NCBI GenBank assembly: GCA_035946955.1
Contig: DASYYE010000075.1
Span: 1 to 44,349, forward strand
DNA length: 44,349 nt
Source: DASYYE01 sp035946955
Lineage (GTDB): Bacteria > Actinomycetota > Actinomycetes > Streptosporangiales > Streptosporangiaceae
Direction: 5' to 3'
This document shows positions 24,727-32,749 of the stretch, piece by piece. A model generated the notes under the pieces. The model searched no databases, was not told where the DNA came from, and worked only from the letters and a program-made list of their open reading frames with translations. A program made the position numbers and the translations under genes. The stretch's first letter is position 1; the number at the start of each line of letters is the position of its first letter.

Positions 24727-24941
24727 ACCTCCAGATGGCCGACGACCTGGTCAGGTACCACATCCGTGACATCAGGCACCAGGCCGCCCAGTGCGGCGGC
24801 CGGGCACGGCGTCGTCCCGGCAGGCCCGGCAGCCGGGACGGCCGCTGGGGACAGCGGCTGCGGAGCCGGGTCGGCTTCACGCTGATCGAGGCCGGGCTGT
24901 ACCTGGTGGCGGCGCCGGTCAGGCCAGTGCCCCATGACTGA
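24723..24941 (+). CDS. 72-residue small protein coupled to the MFS gene
   Basis: ATG 24723 overlaps the MFS stop codon as ATGA, a sign of translational coupling. The product begins MNLQMADDLVRYHIRDIR, has an Arg/Gly-rich centre and ends with a short amphipathic or hydrophobic stretch, VGFTLIEAGLYLVAAP. Many actinomycetes have small Arg-rich proteins with a similar C-terminal helix (LGxxLxExGLxL), but none has a firm function. A role at the membrane beside the transporter is possible. A hairpin follows 11 bp after its stop. Confidence 0.6.
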   Translation: MNLQMADDLVRYHIRDIRHQAAQCGGRARRRPGRPGSRDGRWGQRLRSRVGFTLIEAGLYLVAAPVRPVPHD

Positions 24942-24952
24942 TGCGCGGCGTG

Positions 24953-24968
24953 GCGGCCTGCCGGCCGC
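24953..24968 (+). terminator. Hairpin ending the ArsR-MFS operon
   Basis: GCGGCC-TGCC-GGCCGC forms a tight six-base stem 11 bp after the small-protein stop, in the gap before a convergent gene. No T-tract follows. Confidence 0.5.
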
Positions 24969-25129
24969 TCACCCGGTGCCGGAACGTGAATGCCTGCATA
25001 GAAGAGGCCCTCCAGCCCACGCTGAGGCGCTGAGCCAGCACCAGGGGAATGGCAGGCAGGAAGAACCAGGGAATGGAAGAACAATGCCCCAAGGCAGGCT
25101 CATCGAACGGCCAAAGTCTGGCAGTTACG

Positions 25130-26224
25130 TCAGCCGCAGTGCTGGGTAAAGCCGGCGGTGCCTGGCTGGTAGGCCTGGGCGGAGTTGGGGCTGACCCGCA
25201 TGCAGGACTCGTCAACGGCCTGGAACGCGCTCGCCGGGATCTGCTTGAGCTGGTTGACCTGCTGCCCGGTCCACCGGGTGTCCATGGTCCCCTGGAAGAA
25301 CCAGTTGCTGCCATTGTCGGCGATGATCAGCCCATAGGTCTTCATGGTGGTCACCACGGTCCGGCAGAAGGCCGCGCACTGACTGGCCGGTAGGTGGAAG
25401 CCCGCGTTCAGGCGGAACCTGGCCCCCATGGGCGGGCAACTGGTGTTCGCCTGGCCCGCCTGGTGCCGTGCTGGCCAGAGGTAGGACCGCTGGGTGCAGG
25501 CCGCGGTCACCCGGATGGCGTGGTCCATGGCCCCCGACGCCACCTCGTCGTAGTTGACCAGCAGCGGCAGGACCGGCAGGCCCGCGGCGTCCGCCGAGGT
25601 CCACCCCGCTGGGCGCAGGGCGTCGCTGGTGAGCGTCCAGATCGCACCCGACCCGGCGGTAGAGCCCGAGGTGGCGTAGTGCGCGTGCCACAGTTCGTAG
25701 AGCTTGCAGGTCTTGGGGTTGACCATGATCGCGTGCCGGTCACCCCCGGCATGCTGGCCACCTTCGATCGGCGTGGACGCCGTGAACGGATACGGCCCCG
25801 GGTCGCTCTGTGACGCGAACTGGAACTTGATCTTGGTCAACGGTGTGGACGGCTTGACCACCACCCAGGGGATCCCATACGGGACCTTCGGGTTACCGGA
25901 CGGGCCGTAGTCGGGGTGCAGGTTGGTGCTGGAGGCGCCCATCGCGGCCAGCCACTGGGCACTGTGTGAGTCAACCGGCAGGGCCGTGATGGGGGTGTTC
26001 CACACCGCGTCGGCGGGGAACGAGGGGCAGCTGGTCCCTGGCAGTGTGGGCCCGGCCTGGGGTGCTGTGGCTTCGGGCCTCGATGTGCGGGCGCCGGCCG
26101 TGGCTGAGGCCATCCCGCACGCGGCGGTCAGGGCCACCGCGCCCGCTATGGCCAGCGGGACACGCCACCGCCACCTCGGCGCGGTCGTGGTGCGTCGCTC
26201 ATGGCTACTACCCCACTGCGGCAT
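25130..26224 (-). CDS. Conserved secreted protein of unknown function
   Basis: This 364-residue protein starts with an export signal (RWRWRVPLAIAGAVALTAACG). Cysteine follows LTAA, which is only a marginal lipobox, so it may be secreted or lipid-anchored. Conserved-looking stretches include AGGDRHAIMV, LYELWHAHY, SGAIWTLTSDALRPAGWTSA, YDEVASGAMDHAIRV, WPARHQAG and TYGLIIADNGSNWFFQG. They recall a family of uncharacterised secreted proteins found in soil bacteria. No catalytic motif can be named. Several cysteines near the C-terminus could form disulfides. The ATG at 26224 has GGGAGG four bases upstream. Confidence 0.7.
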   Translation of the reverse strand: MPQWGSSHERRTTTAPRWRWRVPLAIAGAVALTAACGMASATAGARTSRPEATAPQAGPTLPGTSCPSFPADAVWNTPITALPVDSHSAQWLAAMGASSTNLHPDYGPSGNPKVPYGIPWVVVKPSTPLTKIKFQFASQSDPGPYPFTASTPIEGGQHAGGDRHAIMVNPKTCKLYELWHAHYATSGSTAGSGAIWTLTSDALRPAGWTSADAAGLPVLPLLVNYDEVASGAMDHAIRVTAACTQRSYLWPARHQAGQANTSCPPMGARFRLNAGFHLPASQCAAFCRTVVTTMKTYGLIIADNGSNWFFQGTMDTRWTGQQVNQLKQIPASAFQAVDESCMRVSPNSAQAYQPGTAGFTQHCG

Positions 26225-26395
26225 GCTGCCTCCCGGCCTCGGGTCGCGAACCCCACAACGCTACGTCGTCGCCTGCCTCACCGTCACAGAATGCGCCGAA
26301 ATGGCATTCCGCGGGTCCTGGTAGGCAACTATTGGCCGCTTCGGGACGTCTAAAGCGTATGGGGGCAGCACCGGTGAGGTGCTGCGAGGAATGGC

Positions 26396-28048
26396 GTGCC
26401 TGGCATGACAACGGGGTTCTCTGGCATGACAACGGATTTTAAGGTCGGCGGCGATGCGCTGGCTTGCCCGGCCATCCCACCGCGGGGACCACTGCTGGGA
26501 AGGACGGGCAGAGTCCTTGCACTGCTGTTCCCGGACGTCCCGCAGCCACGTCCGCAATCGTGTGCCCGGGCTGTCGTGGCTGCCCTCGGTTACCTGCTGG
26601 CGGTCGCGCTGGGGGCGTGGGTCCTGCTGGAGCGGCAGGTGGGGGCCCGGCCGTGGAATACCATCTGGGCGGAGGACGGCGGGATCTTCTATCCTGGGGC
26701 GCTGCTTCATCCGCTGACCAGCGTCATGCAGCCCTATGCCGGGTACCTCCAGCTGGTCCCGCGGCTCATCGCCGAAGGGGTCGCCGTGCTTCCGCTGCGT
26801 GCTGCGGCGGCCGGCTTCGCCATCGCGGGCGCGCTGGTGGCGGCGGCGTGCGCGGTGTTCGTGTGCCATGCCAGCGCGGGCCATGTCCGCACGCAGGCGC
26901 TGCGCTGGCTGCTCGCCGCTGGCGTCATCTTCCTCCCGTCGGCGCTGACCGAGATCAGCGACAACGGGGTCAATACGCCCTGGTACCTTCTGTTTGCTTT
27001 GTTCTGGGCACTGCTGTGGCGTCCGCGCTCGGGCAAGGCAATGGCAGTGAGCGCGGTGGTGTGTTTCGCTGCCGCGTCGTCGAACGCGCTCGCCGCCGTG
27101 TGCGCGCCGCTCGTGCTGGCACGCCTCATCGCGCTGCCACGCGGCAGGGAGCAGGTGGCCAGTCTCGGCTGGGCGGCTGGCGGCGCGCTGCAGCTGGTCG
27201 CGGTGGTGAGGTCAGCGCGGTTTCACCAGGTCGGCCACATCAGCGTGGGGCTGCACTTCTACCTGCGCAGCGTGCTGGTGACGGCAGTTGCGGGGCGGCA
27301 CTTCGCGGCGTTGCTCAATGCGGCGACGGGCGCCGCACTGGGTGCCGCGATCCCCGCGTGCGTCATGGCCGCCGTAGCGGTGTGGGCGCTGATCACCGGG
27401 GAGCCCCAGATCCGCATGTTCGTGACCACGGCCCTGGGCCTGGGCATAGCGCTTGTCCTGGTCTCGGCCATCGCACGGGGGTGGGGGGCTCCTGGGCTCG
27501 ACCATGCGGCGCAGCCAGGCGACCGTTATGCGACAACACCTATCTGGCTCGCCTATTCGCTCGCCGTGGTAGTCATCGACGGCTACCTGCAGCACGCCAG
27601 TGACTGCGGGCGGCGTGCCAGAGGAAGCCTGGCGGCCGCCGCGCTGGCCGCACTGATGGGTGCCGTGTGGGCAGCCGACTTCAGCTACATCAGCATGCGC
27701 AGCACCGACCCGCCATGGTCACAGATCGTCAGCGGCTTCCAGCAGCGCTGTGAACAGCAACCGTCGCCCACAGCCTGGGCGCAGCTGCCGCCCATGCACT
27801 GGATACGGATGCCTCCCACCCTGCCCTGCTCGCTGCTCAACCTGGGCGCCAGGCCAGCGCAGCCCCAGTACCTGGCCACCGGTCAGATCATAGGCAGAAC
27901 TGCATTTGGGGATGCAGCCATGGACGCCGGAGGCGGCCATCACCGGCATCATCGCCGAGATCAGGGCGACCCGCTCCTCGGCCAAGACCAAATCGCCACA
28001 ATGATGACGACGAACGGCCTTCCCCTGCTTGACCGATTCGATGCCTGA
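26396..28048 (+). CDS. Polytopic membrane protein, possibly GT-C-like, with an aberrant C-terminus
   Basis: This 550-residue protein has about 9-11 transmembrane segments. WNTIWAEDGGIFYPGALLHP sits in the first extracellular loop, where GT-C glycosyltransferases carry acidic catalytic residues, so such a role is plausible but unproven. GTG 26396 has GAGGA six bases upstream. The N-terminus carries a short in-frame duplication (MTTG/MTTD). The last 50 or so residues are polar and His/Asp/Gly-rich (MDAGGGHHRHHRRDQG) and do not look like the rest of the protein. A frameshift or recombination near 27890 would explain this. Confidence 0.6.
   Translation: MPGMTTGFSGMTTDFKVGGDALACPAIPPRGPLLGRTGRVLALLFPDVPQPRPQSCARAVVAALGYLLAVALGAWVLLERQVGARPWNTIWAEDGGIFYPGALLHPLTSVMQPYAGYLQLVPRLIAEGVAVLPLRAAAAGFAIAGALVAAACAVFVCHASAGHVRTQALRWLLAAGVIFLPSALTEISDNGVNTPWYLLFALFWALLWRPRSGKAMAVSAVVCFAAASSNALAAVCAPLVLARLIALPRGREQVASLGWAAGGALQLVAVVRSARFHQVGHISVGLHFYLRSVLVTAVAGRHFAALLNAATGAALGAAIPACVMAAVAVWALITGEPQIRMFVTTALGLGIALVLVSAIARGWGAPGLDHAAQPGDRYATTPIWLAYSLAVVVIDGYLQHASDCGRRARGSLAAAALAALMGAVWAADFSYISMRSTDPPWSQIVSGFQQRCEQQPSPTAWAQLPPMHWIRMPPTLPCSLLNLGARPAQPQYLATGQIIGRTAFGDAAMDAGGGHHRHHRRDQGDPLLGQDQIATMMTTNGLPLLDRFDA
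26400..26435 (+). repeat. 15-bp direct repeat at the start of the membrane-protein gene
   Basis: CTGGCATGACAACGG occurs at 26400-26414 and 26421-26435. The 21-bp period keeps frame and duplicates the residues GMTT near the N-terminus. Confidence 0.8.
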
Positions 28049-28095
28049 GCGTTCGTCGTCACCGAGACGACTGGCGCCCAAGGCAGGCGGCAGCA

Positions 28096-28542
28096 TCAAT
28101 TCCCTGCGCGCTGTGCCAGGTAGGCGGCTAGTACCCGCTGGTTCGCCACCCGGATCGGGATGATCGACGGCAGGGCGTCCAGTGGGTACGCACGCACCGG
28201 GCCCTCCGGGCCGGTGTCGGCCATCGTGCCCCCGGTCACGCTCGCCAGGTAGCCGTGCGCGCACATGGTGCCGGCCGGGGTGCCTTCCTGGATGAACGTC
28301 ACGATCTCCCGGACGATGTCGACGTCCAGCCCGGTCATCTCACGGACCATCCGCACTGCGCCGTCCCTCGGCTCCTCTCCTGGCCCACACGGGTTGCCCG
28401 GCAGCGACGCCGAGGCCTCGGGTGTCCCGCCGGGCGGGTGGATGAAGACGACCTCGTCCGCCCCGTTCTCCACCACCACCAGCGCGCCGTGGTAGTCGAA
28501 CGGCTCGCCGCCGCGGCCGTGCGCAGTGCCCTCAGATGCCAT
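28096..28542 (-). CDS. Nudix-like protein with a degenerate Nudix box
   Basis: This 148-residue protein has FDYHGALVVVENGADEVVFIHPP followed by a Nudix-box-like GPGEEPRDGAVRMVREMTGL. In the normal box (GX5EX7REUXEEXGU) the RE pair would bring metal-binding glutamates, but here the sequence reads RMVREMTG, so two of the expected glutamates are Met. It may have lost hydrolase activity or may bind a nucleotide as a sensor. ATG 28542 is chosen because GGGG precedes it; an ATG at 28551 has no ribosome binding site. It is divergent from the glutaminyl cyclase gene. Confidence 0.65.
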   Translation of the reverse strand: MASEGTAHGRGGEPFDYHGALVVVENGADEVVFIHPPGGTPEASASLPGNPCGPGEEPRDGAVRMVREMTGLDVDIVREIVTFIQEGTPAGTMCAHGYLASVTGGTMADTGPEGPVRAYPLDALPSIIPIRVANQRVLAAYLAQRAGN

Positions 28543-28697
28543 GTGCCCCATGGTAAGGAGACCGGTCGCACTCGTCCCCGTGCCAGGCCGTAGAAGCTGC
28601 GGGCGAGGATGGCCGGGTAGGGTTCGGCCGGATGAGCCTCCTCGGCTGGTCAGGCCGGGCGGTGGAGCGGGGAGGGGTCTAGTCAGGGAGGTCGCCG

Positions 28698-29441
28698 GTG
28701 AGGGTGCACGGGCTGCAGGTGCTGCGGCGCCTGCCACATCCCGGGCGCGGTTTCACCCAGGGTCTGCTCCTCGACGGAGAGACCGTGTGGGAGAGCACAG
28801 GCCGCTACGGCCGGTCAGCCCTGTCCCGGTACCGGCTCGGGGGCGGGCAGCCGTGGGAGTCCGCGCCGTTGCCGCCTGAGCTGTTCGGGGAGGGCATCTG
28901 CCGTGCCGGAGAGCACATCTGGCAGCTGACGTGGCGGGAGCGCGTCGCCCTGCGCTGGGATCCGCGCACCCTCACCGTGGTGGAGACCGTGCCCTACAAC
29001 CGGGAAGGCTGGGGCATCTGCTCAACCGGGAACCACATCCTCACCAGCGACGGCACCAGCGAGCTGGTCCGCCGGGACACCGAGACCCTGCAGCCCACCG
29101 GGACGGTGGTCCGGGTCCGCTGCGCGGGTGAGCGTCTCGCCGGCCTGAACGACCTCGACTGGTCCAGCGGCCGGGTCTGGGCCAACATTGCCGCCAAGCC
29201 CTACCTGGCCGGGATCGACCCGGACAGCGGGGAGGTCACGGACCTCATCGATGCCCGGGCCGCTCACGAACGCCACTGGGGGAACCCGGAGGCGATCCTC
29301 AACGGCGTCACCGCGCTTCCCGCCGACGGAGAGTTCCTGCTCACCGGCAAGGGCTGGCGCCACCTCTACCACGTTCGGCTGGCTGAGGGCGGCAGCCGGA
29401 GCCGGTCAGCGCTGGAGCGCGCCGGAATCCCGGTGTCTTAG
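28698..29441 (+). CDS. Glutaminyl-peptide cyclotransferase (bacterial/plant type)
   Basis: This 247-residue protein belongs to the Glu_cyclase_2 family, a five-bladed beta-propeller that converts N-terminal glutamine to pyroglutamate. Hallmarks are GRGFTQGLLLDGETVWESTG, ELFGEGI, IWQLTWRE, NREGWGICS, SDGTSELV, LNDLDW and LNGVTALP followed by LLTGKGW. Most bacterial members are exported, but no signal peptide is visible here, so it may be cytoplasmic. The start is GTG 28698, six bases after AGGGAGG. Its stop codon interlocks with that of the convergent epimerase gene. Confidence 0.9.
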   Translation: MRVHGLQVLRRLPHPGRGFTQGLLLDGETVWESTGRYGRSALSRYRLGGGQPWESAPLPPELFGEGICRAGEHIWQLTWRERVALRWDPRTLTVVETVPYNREGWGICSTGNHILTSDGTSELVRRDTETLQPTGTVVRVRCAGERLAGLNDLDWSSGRVWANIAAKPYLAGIDPDSGEVTDLIDARAAHERHWGNPEAILNGVTALPADGEFLLTGKGWRHLYHVRLAEGGSRSRSALERAGIPVS

Positions 29442-30463
29442 ATCGTCCCGGCCTCGATGGCCTGGGCGATCCAGGGGATCACCTCGTCGAGCATGTCGTC
29501 CAGGCTGGTGGTCGCCTCGAAGCCGAGCACCCGCTTGGCCTTCTCCGTGGCGGGGATACGCCGCTGCACATCGTGGGCGAACGGGTCGTCGTTGACCACC
29601 CTCAGCGGCACCGAGTCGCCCTTGACCTTGCGCCAGATCTTCTCGGCGAGCTCGAGCACGGTGGTGCTCTCCGCGGTGGAGAGGTTGAAGTCTTCGTTGT
29701 TTGCCTGCGGGTGGGCCATGGCCGTGACGATCCCACTCGCCAGGTCTCCGCCGTAGGTGTAGTGGCGGACCTGATCGCCCGAGCCGAGGATGTGCAGCGG
29801 GTCCTGGCCCTTGAGCACCTTCTGCACCAGGTCGGGGACGACGTGGCTCATGGCGAGCTGCACATTGCCGGACAGGATCTCGGTGTCGCCGACCGCGCGG
29901 CTCTCGCCGATGCCCACGCAGTTGAAGGGCCGCACGATTGTGTAGGGGAGCTTGTACTGGTCCCACGCCGCGCGCGCGTAGTACTCCACCGCCAGCTTCT
30001 GGAAGCCGTAGGAGGACACCGGGGGCGGGATCTCGTGCTCCTGGCCCTCGTGTGACGGCCAGTGGTCGGCGCTCTCGAAGACCATGGACGAGGACATGTA
30101 GGTGACCTTGCGCAGCTTGCCGTCGCGGTGGGCTTTGATCGCCGCGTCACAACTCGAGGCCATGATGCGCTCGTTGGTGGCCAGCAGGTCGTAGGCGTAG
30201 GTGTGGAAGTAGGAGATCCCGCCGATCAGCGCCGCGCCCGCGATGAAGTGGTCGCAGTCCGCGAGCAGCCGCGCCATCAGGTCGGCGTCCTGGGCGTCGC
30301 CCTCGACCAGGGTGTAGTCCGGGTGGTCGTCATAGGACTTCTTGACCCGGCCGTACTTGGAGAAGTTGTCCACCCCGACGACGGCGTACCCGCGCTTCAG
30401 GAGCTCTTCGACGAGATAACCGCCGATGAACCCCGCTGAGCCGCTGACGAGAACCTTCTCCAT
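29438..30463 (-). CDS. NAD-dependent nucleotide-sugar epimerase/dehydratase
   Basis: This 341-residue extended-SDR enzyme has the NAD-binding motif SGSAGFIGGYLVEEL, a catalytic YGFQK (YxxxK), and the TYMSSSMVF segment that holds the active-site Ser. It acts on an NDP-sugar in the cytoplasm. ATG 30463 follows AGGAAAGG, which lies inside the end of the upstream glycosyltransferase gene, and an in-frame GTG at 30469 is less likely. It is the last of three tightly packed genes with a sugar dehydrogenase and a GT2 glycosyltransferase. The exact sugar is not evident. Confidence 0.9.
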   Translation of the reverse strand: MEKVLVSGSAGFIGGYLVEELLKRGYAVVGVDNFSKYGRVKKSYDDHPDYTLVEGDAQDADLMARLLADCDHFIAGAALIGGISYFHTYAYDLLATNERIMASSCDAAIKAHRDGKLRKVTYMSSSMVFESADHWPSHEGQEHEIPPPVSSYGFQKLAVEYYARAAWDQYKLPYTIVRPFNCVGIGESRAVGDTEILSGNVQLAMSHVVPDLVQKVLKGQDPLHILGSGDQVRHYTYGGDLASGIVTAMAHPQANNEDFNLSTAESTTVLELAEKIWRKVKGDSVPLRVVNDDPFAHDVQRRIPATEKAKRVLGFEATTSLDDMLDEVIPWIAQAIEAGTI

Positions 30464-30465
30464 GG

Positions 30466-31383
30466 TCACCTTTCCTCATGATCATCAACTGACGGCACGG
30501 TTGCCGCGGGTGCGTCACCCTGTGGCACGGGCGCCACTGACGCGTCACCTTCCGGCACAGGCTCCGCTGATGCGTCACTCTGCGGCACAGGCTCCGCTGA
30601 CACGTCACCTTGCGGCGCTGGGGGTGTGGCCGGCTCAGGCCGGTACTTGGCCGTGCGCGTCCGCACCTGCTCCGCGCTCATGCGCGGGCCGAAGGCGAAA
30701 CCGTACCAGCGTATGTATTTGGGGATCCACTGGGCCACGTGGAAGTTGGACTGCCCCGCCTGCCGGTCCAGCCAGATGGTCGGTATCTCGGCGACCGGCA
30801 GCCGCATCCGCTTGGCCTTGGCGGTGAGCTCGATGCCGATCTCGAAGCCGTCGCGTGAGTCGATGCCGACCTCGCGGACGAACTTCGTCGAATATGCCTT
30901 GAAGGAGTTGGTCGCGTCCCTGGTGCCCACATGGGCGAGGAGCCGCAGCGAGCGGCCAGCGGTCTTGGACAGCCAGCCCTTCAGGTACGGCCCGCCGACC
31001 TGCTGGCCGCCAGCCATGTACCGGGAGGCCGCGGCCACGGCCACCCCCCGCTCGACCAGCCGGGCCAGGTCGTCGATCTGCCGTGCGTCGTCGCAGCCGT
31101 CGGCCATGGTCACGACGGCGACCGGCGCCTGCGAGGCGTCGATGCCGAACCGGATCGCATTGGCCGGGCCGTTGCCGTAGGTGTTCACCAGACAGCGCAG
31201 CCGTGGCTCCTTTTCCGCGTACCGCGTGACCACCGGCACCGTGGTGTCGTCTTCGCTGTCCACGACGACGAGTACCTCACACGACAGCTTTACCGCCTCG
31301 AACACCCGGTCCAGTGCGGGGCAGATGTGCTCGCCCTCGTTGTAGGCGGGGATGACGACCGATACTCGTGGTTCTTCTGCCAC
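30466..31383 (-). CDS. Family 2 glycosyltransferase with a repeat tail
   Basis: This 305-residue protein has a GT-A fold: VSVVIPAYNEGEHI at the N-terminus, VLVVVDSEDD and the metal-site region VVTMADGCDD. It resembles polyprenyl-phosphate sugar synthases such as DPM1, and no transmembrane segment is evident. GTG 31383 follows the upstream stop by one base (TGATGTG), so the genes are coupled. From residue 257 the C-terminal tail consists of four 10-residue repeats of the PQGDxSAEPV type encoded by 30-bp DNA repeats, and is probably disordered. It probably transfers a sugar made by the flanking genes. Confidence 0.88.
   Translation of the reverse strand: MAEEPRVSVVIPAYNEGEHICPALDRVFEAVKLSCEVLVVVDSEDDTTVPVVTRYAEKEPRLRCLVNTYGNGPANAIRFGIDASQAPVAVVTMADGCDDARQIDDLARLVERGVAVAAASRYMAGGQQVGGPYLKGWLSKTAGRSLRLLAHVGTRDATNSFKAYSTKFVREVGIDSRDGFEIGIELTAKAKRMRLPVAEIPTIWLDRQAGQSNFHVAQWIPKYIRWYGFAFGPRMSAEQVRTRTAKYRPEPATPPAPQGDVSAEPVPQSDASAEPVPEGDASVAPVPQGDAPAATVPSVDDHEER
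30496..30615 (-). repeat. Four tandem 30-bp in-frame repeats
   Basis: Units at 30586-30615, 30556-30585, 30526-30555 and 30496-30525 encode PQGDVSAEPV, PQSDASAEPV, PEGDASVAPV and PQGDAPAATV on the minus strand, forming the C-terminal tail of the GT2 glycosyltransferase. Copies diverge by a few bases each. Confidence 0.85.
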
Positions 31384-31384
31384 A

Positions 31385-32599
31385 TCACACCTGCACACCC
31401 TGGCCGAGCACGTTCCACAGGTCGGCGACTGGCTTGTCCGTGACGATGTCGCGGTACTCGGGGTGCGGGGCGCCCACCACCAGCAGGTCGCAGGCGGCGA
31501 GCACCTCATCGAGCGGCCGGAGCGCCGGGTCGACGGTCACGTACGGGTCGGTGCACATCACCGCGCCCGCCTTGAACGCCAGGATCCGCTTGAGCTTGTA
31601 GCTCAGGCTGGAGCGGATGTCGTCCGAGCCGCCCTTGAACGCCATGCCCAGGATGCCGACGGTCATCGACGGAAGGTCGAAACGCTGCTCCAGGCGGTGC
31701 ACCACATACAGTGGCAGGCCCTCGTTGATGATCATCGCGGTGTGCCCGAGCGCGAAGTTGTTGTTGTTGTACGCGGCGAGCTGGAGCGTGTCCTTGAACA
31801 GGCACGGCCCTGCGGCGAAACCGGCCCCTGGCATGTCCTGCGCGCGCGGGTAGTCGAGCATGAGGCCCTGCCTGATCCGCTCGAAGTCCAGGCCGCGGTC
31901 ATTGGCCATCATGTAGAGCTGGTTGGCGGTGGCGAACTTGATGTAGCGCCAGGTGTTGGTGAACAGCTTCGCGAGCTCGGCCTCTTCCGGCGTCATGGGG
32001 ACGATGGAGTCGGTCAGCCGCCGGAACAGCGCGCTGGCCCGGTCCGTGCCCTCGGCGGTGCGGCTGGACACGATCTGTGGCAGCTCGAACAGCTCGGTCA
32101 TGGCCTTGCCCTCGGCGATGCGCTCCGGGCAGAACGCCACGCCCATGTGCACACCGAGACCGGCGATCATCTTTTCCACCAGGGCCGTCACCCCGGGGTA
32201 GACGGTGCTGCGCAGCACCAGCAGCTGCCCATCGCGGAAGTAGGGGGTACAGCGGCCGAGCGCATTGGGGATGGCGGCCTGGTTCGGGTTGAGGTGCTCG
32301 TCCACGGGGGTGCCGATCACCACGATCACGTGCTCGGCCGAGGCCACGATCGACGGGTCAGTCGAGGCGGCCAGCCGCCCCTCGGTGACCGTGCGCTTGA
32401 GCATGTCCGCCGCGCCTGGCTCGTCGAACGGCAGTTTGGCGGCATTGACCCGGGCGACCGCAGACTCACTCACGTCGTAGATGCCCACCTGGGCGCCACG
32501 GTCAGCGAGCGCGATCGCCAGCGGCAGCCCGACATGGCCACAGCCGCCGATCACAACGACATCGCGCTCAAAGGAGCTCTCAGGGGACCACTGGGTCAC
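31385..32599 (-). CDS. Nucleotide-sugar dehydrogenase (UDP-glucose/UDP-ManNAc dehydrogenase family)
   Basis: This 404-residue NAD-dependent enzyme oxidises a sugar nucleotide to a uronic acid in two steps. An N-terminal NAD fold (VVVIGGCGHVGLPLAIALAD) precedes the central helix domain with KLFTNTWRYIKFATANQLY. The catalytic Cys lies in GAGFAAGPCLFKDT, and the C-terminal domain has GILGMAFKGGSDDIRSS. The start is GTG 32599, six bases after GGAGGG; the frame remains open upstream. It is the first gene of the three-gene sugar operon, downstream of a GT-C-like membrane protein on the same strand. Confidence 0.93.
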   Translation of the reverse strand: MTQWSPESSFERDVVVIGGCGHVGLPLAIALADRGAQVGIYDVSESAVARVNAAKLPFDEPGAADMLKRTVTEGRLAASTDPSIVASAEHVIVVIGTPVDEHLNPNQAAIPNALGRCTPYFRDGQLLVLRSTVYPGVTALVEKMIAGLGVHMGVAFCPERIAEGKAMTELFELPQIVSSRTAEGTDRASALFRRLTDSIVPMTPEEAELAKLFTNTWRYIKFATANQLYMMANDRGLDFERIRQGLMLDYPRAQDMPGAGFAAGPCLFKDTLQLAAYNNNNFALGHTAMIINEGLPLYVVHRLEQRFDLPSMTVGILGMAFKGGSDDIRSSLSYKLKRILAFKAGAVMCTDPYVTVDPALRPLDEVLAACDLLVVGAPHPEYRDIVTDKPVADLWNVLGQGVQV

Positions 32600-32749
32600 G
32601 GACGTCCCTCCGGATTGGTTCGGCTGGCCCGGGTGCGGCGTTGGACCGCGGGAAACCGGGGTGTGACCGCCCGGCAACGGCTGGCCACGACGACGAGAGT
32701 ACTGGCACGTGGGGAGTGCGACTGCGGAGTTGGGAGGGTTGCAGTGCTC

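Noticed and set aside
18438..24941. Phage-defence island
   Set aside because: A STAND protein, a methyltransferase and an ArsR-MFS operon occur together, but there is no nuclease, restriction subunit, toxin or other effector gene to support defence.
27890..28095. Insertion sequence remnant
   Set aside because: No terminal inverted repeats, target duplication or recognisable transposase motif could be found in any frame; only an odd protein tail is reported.
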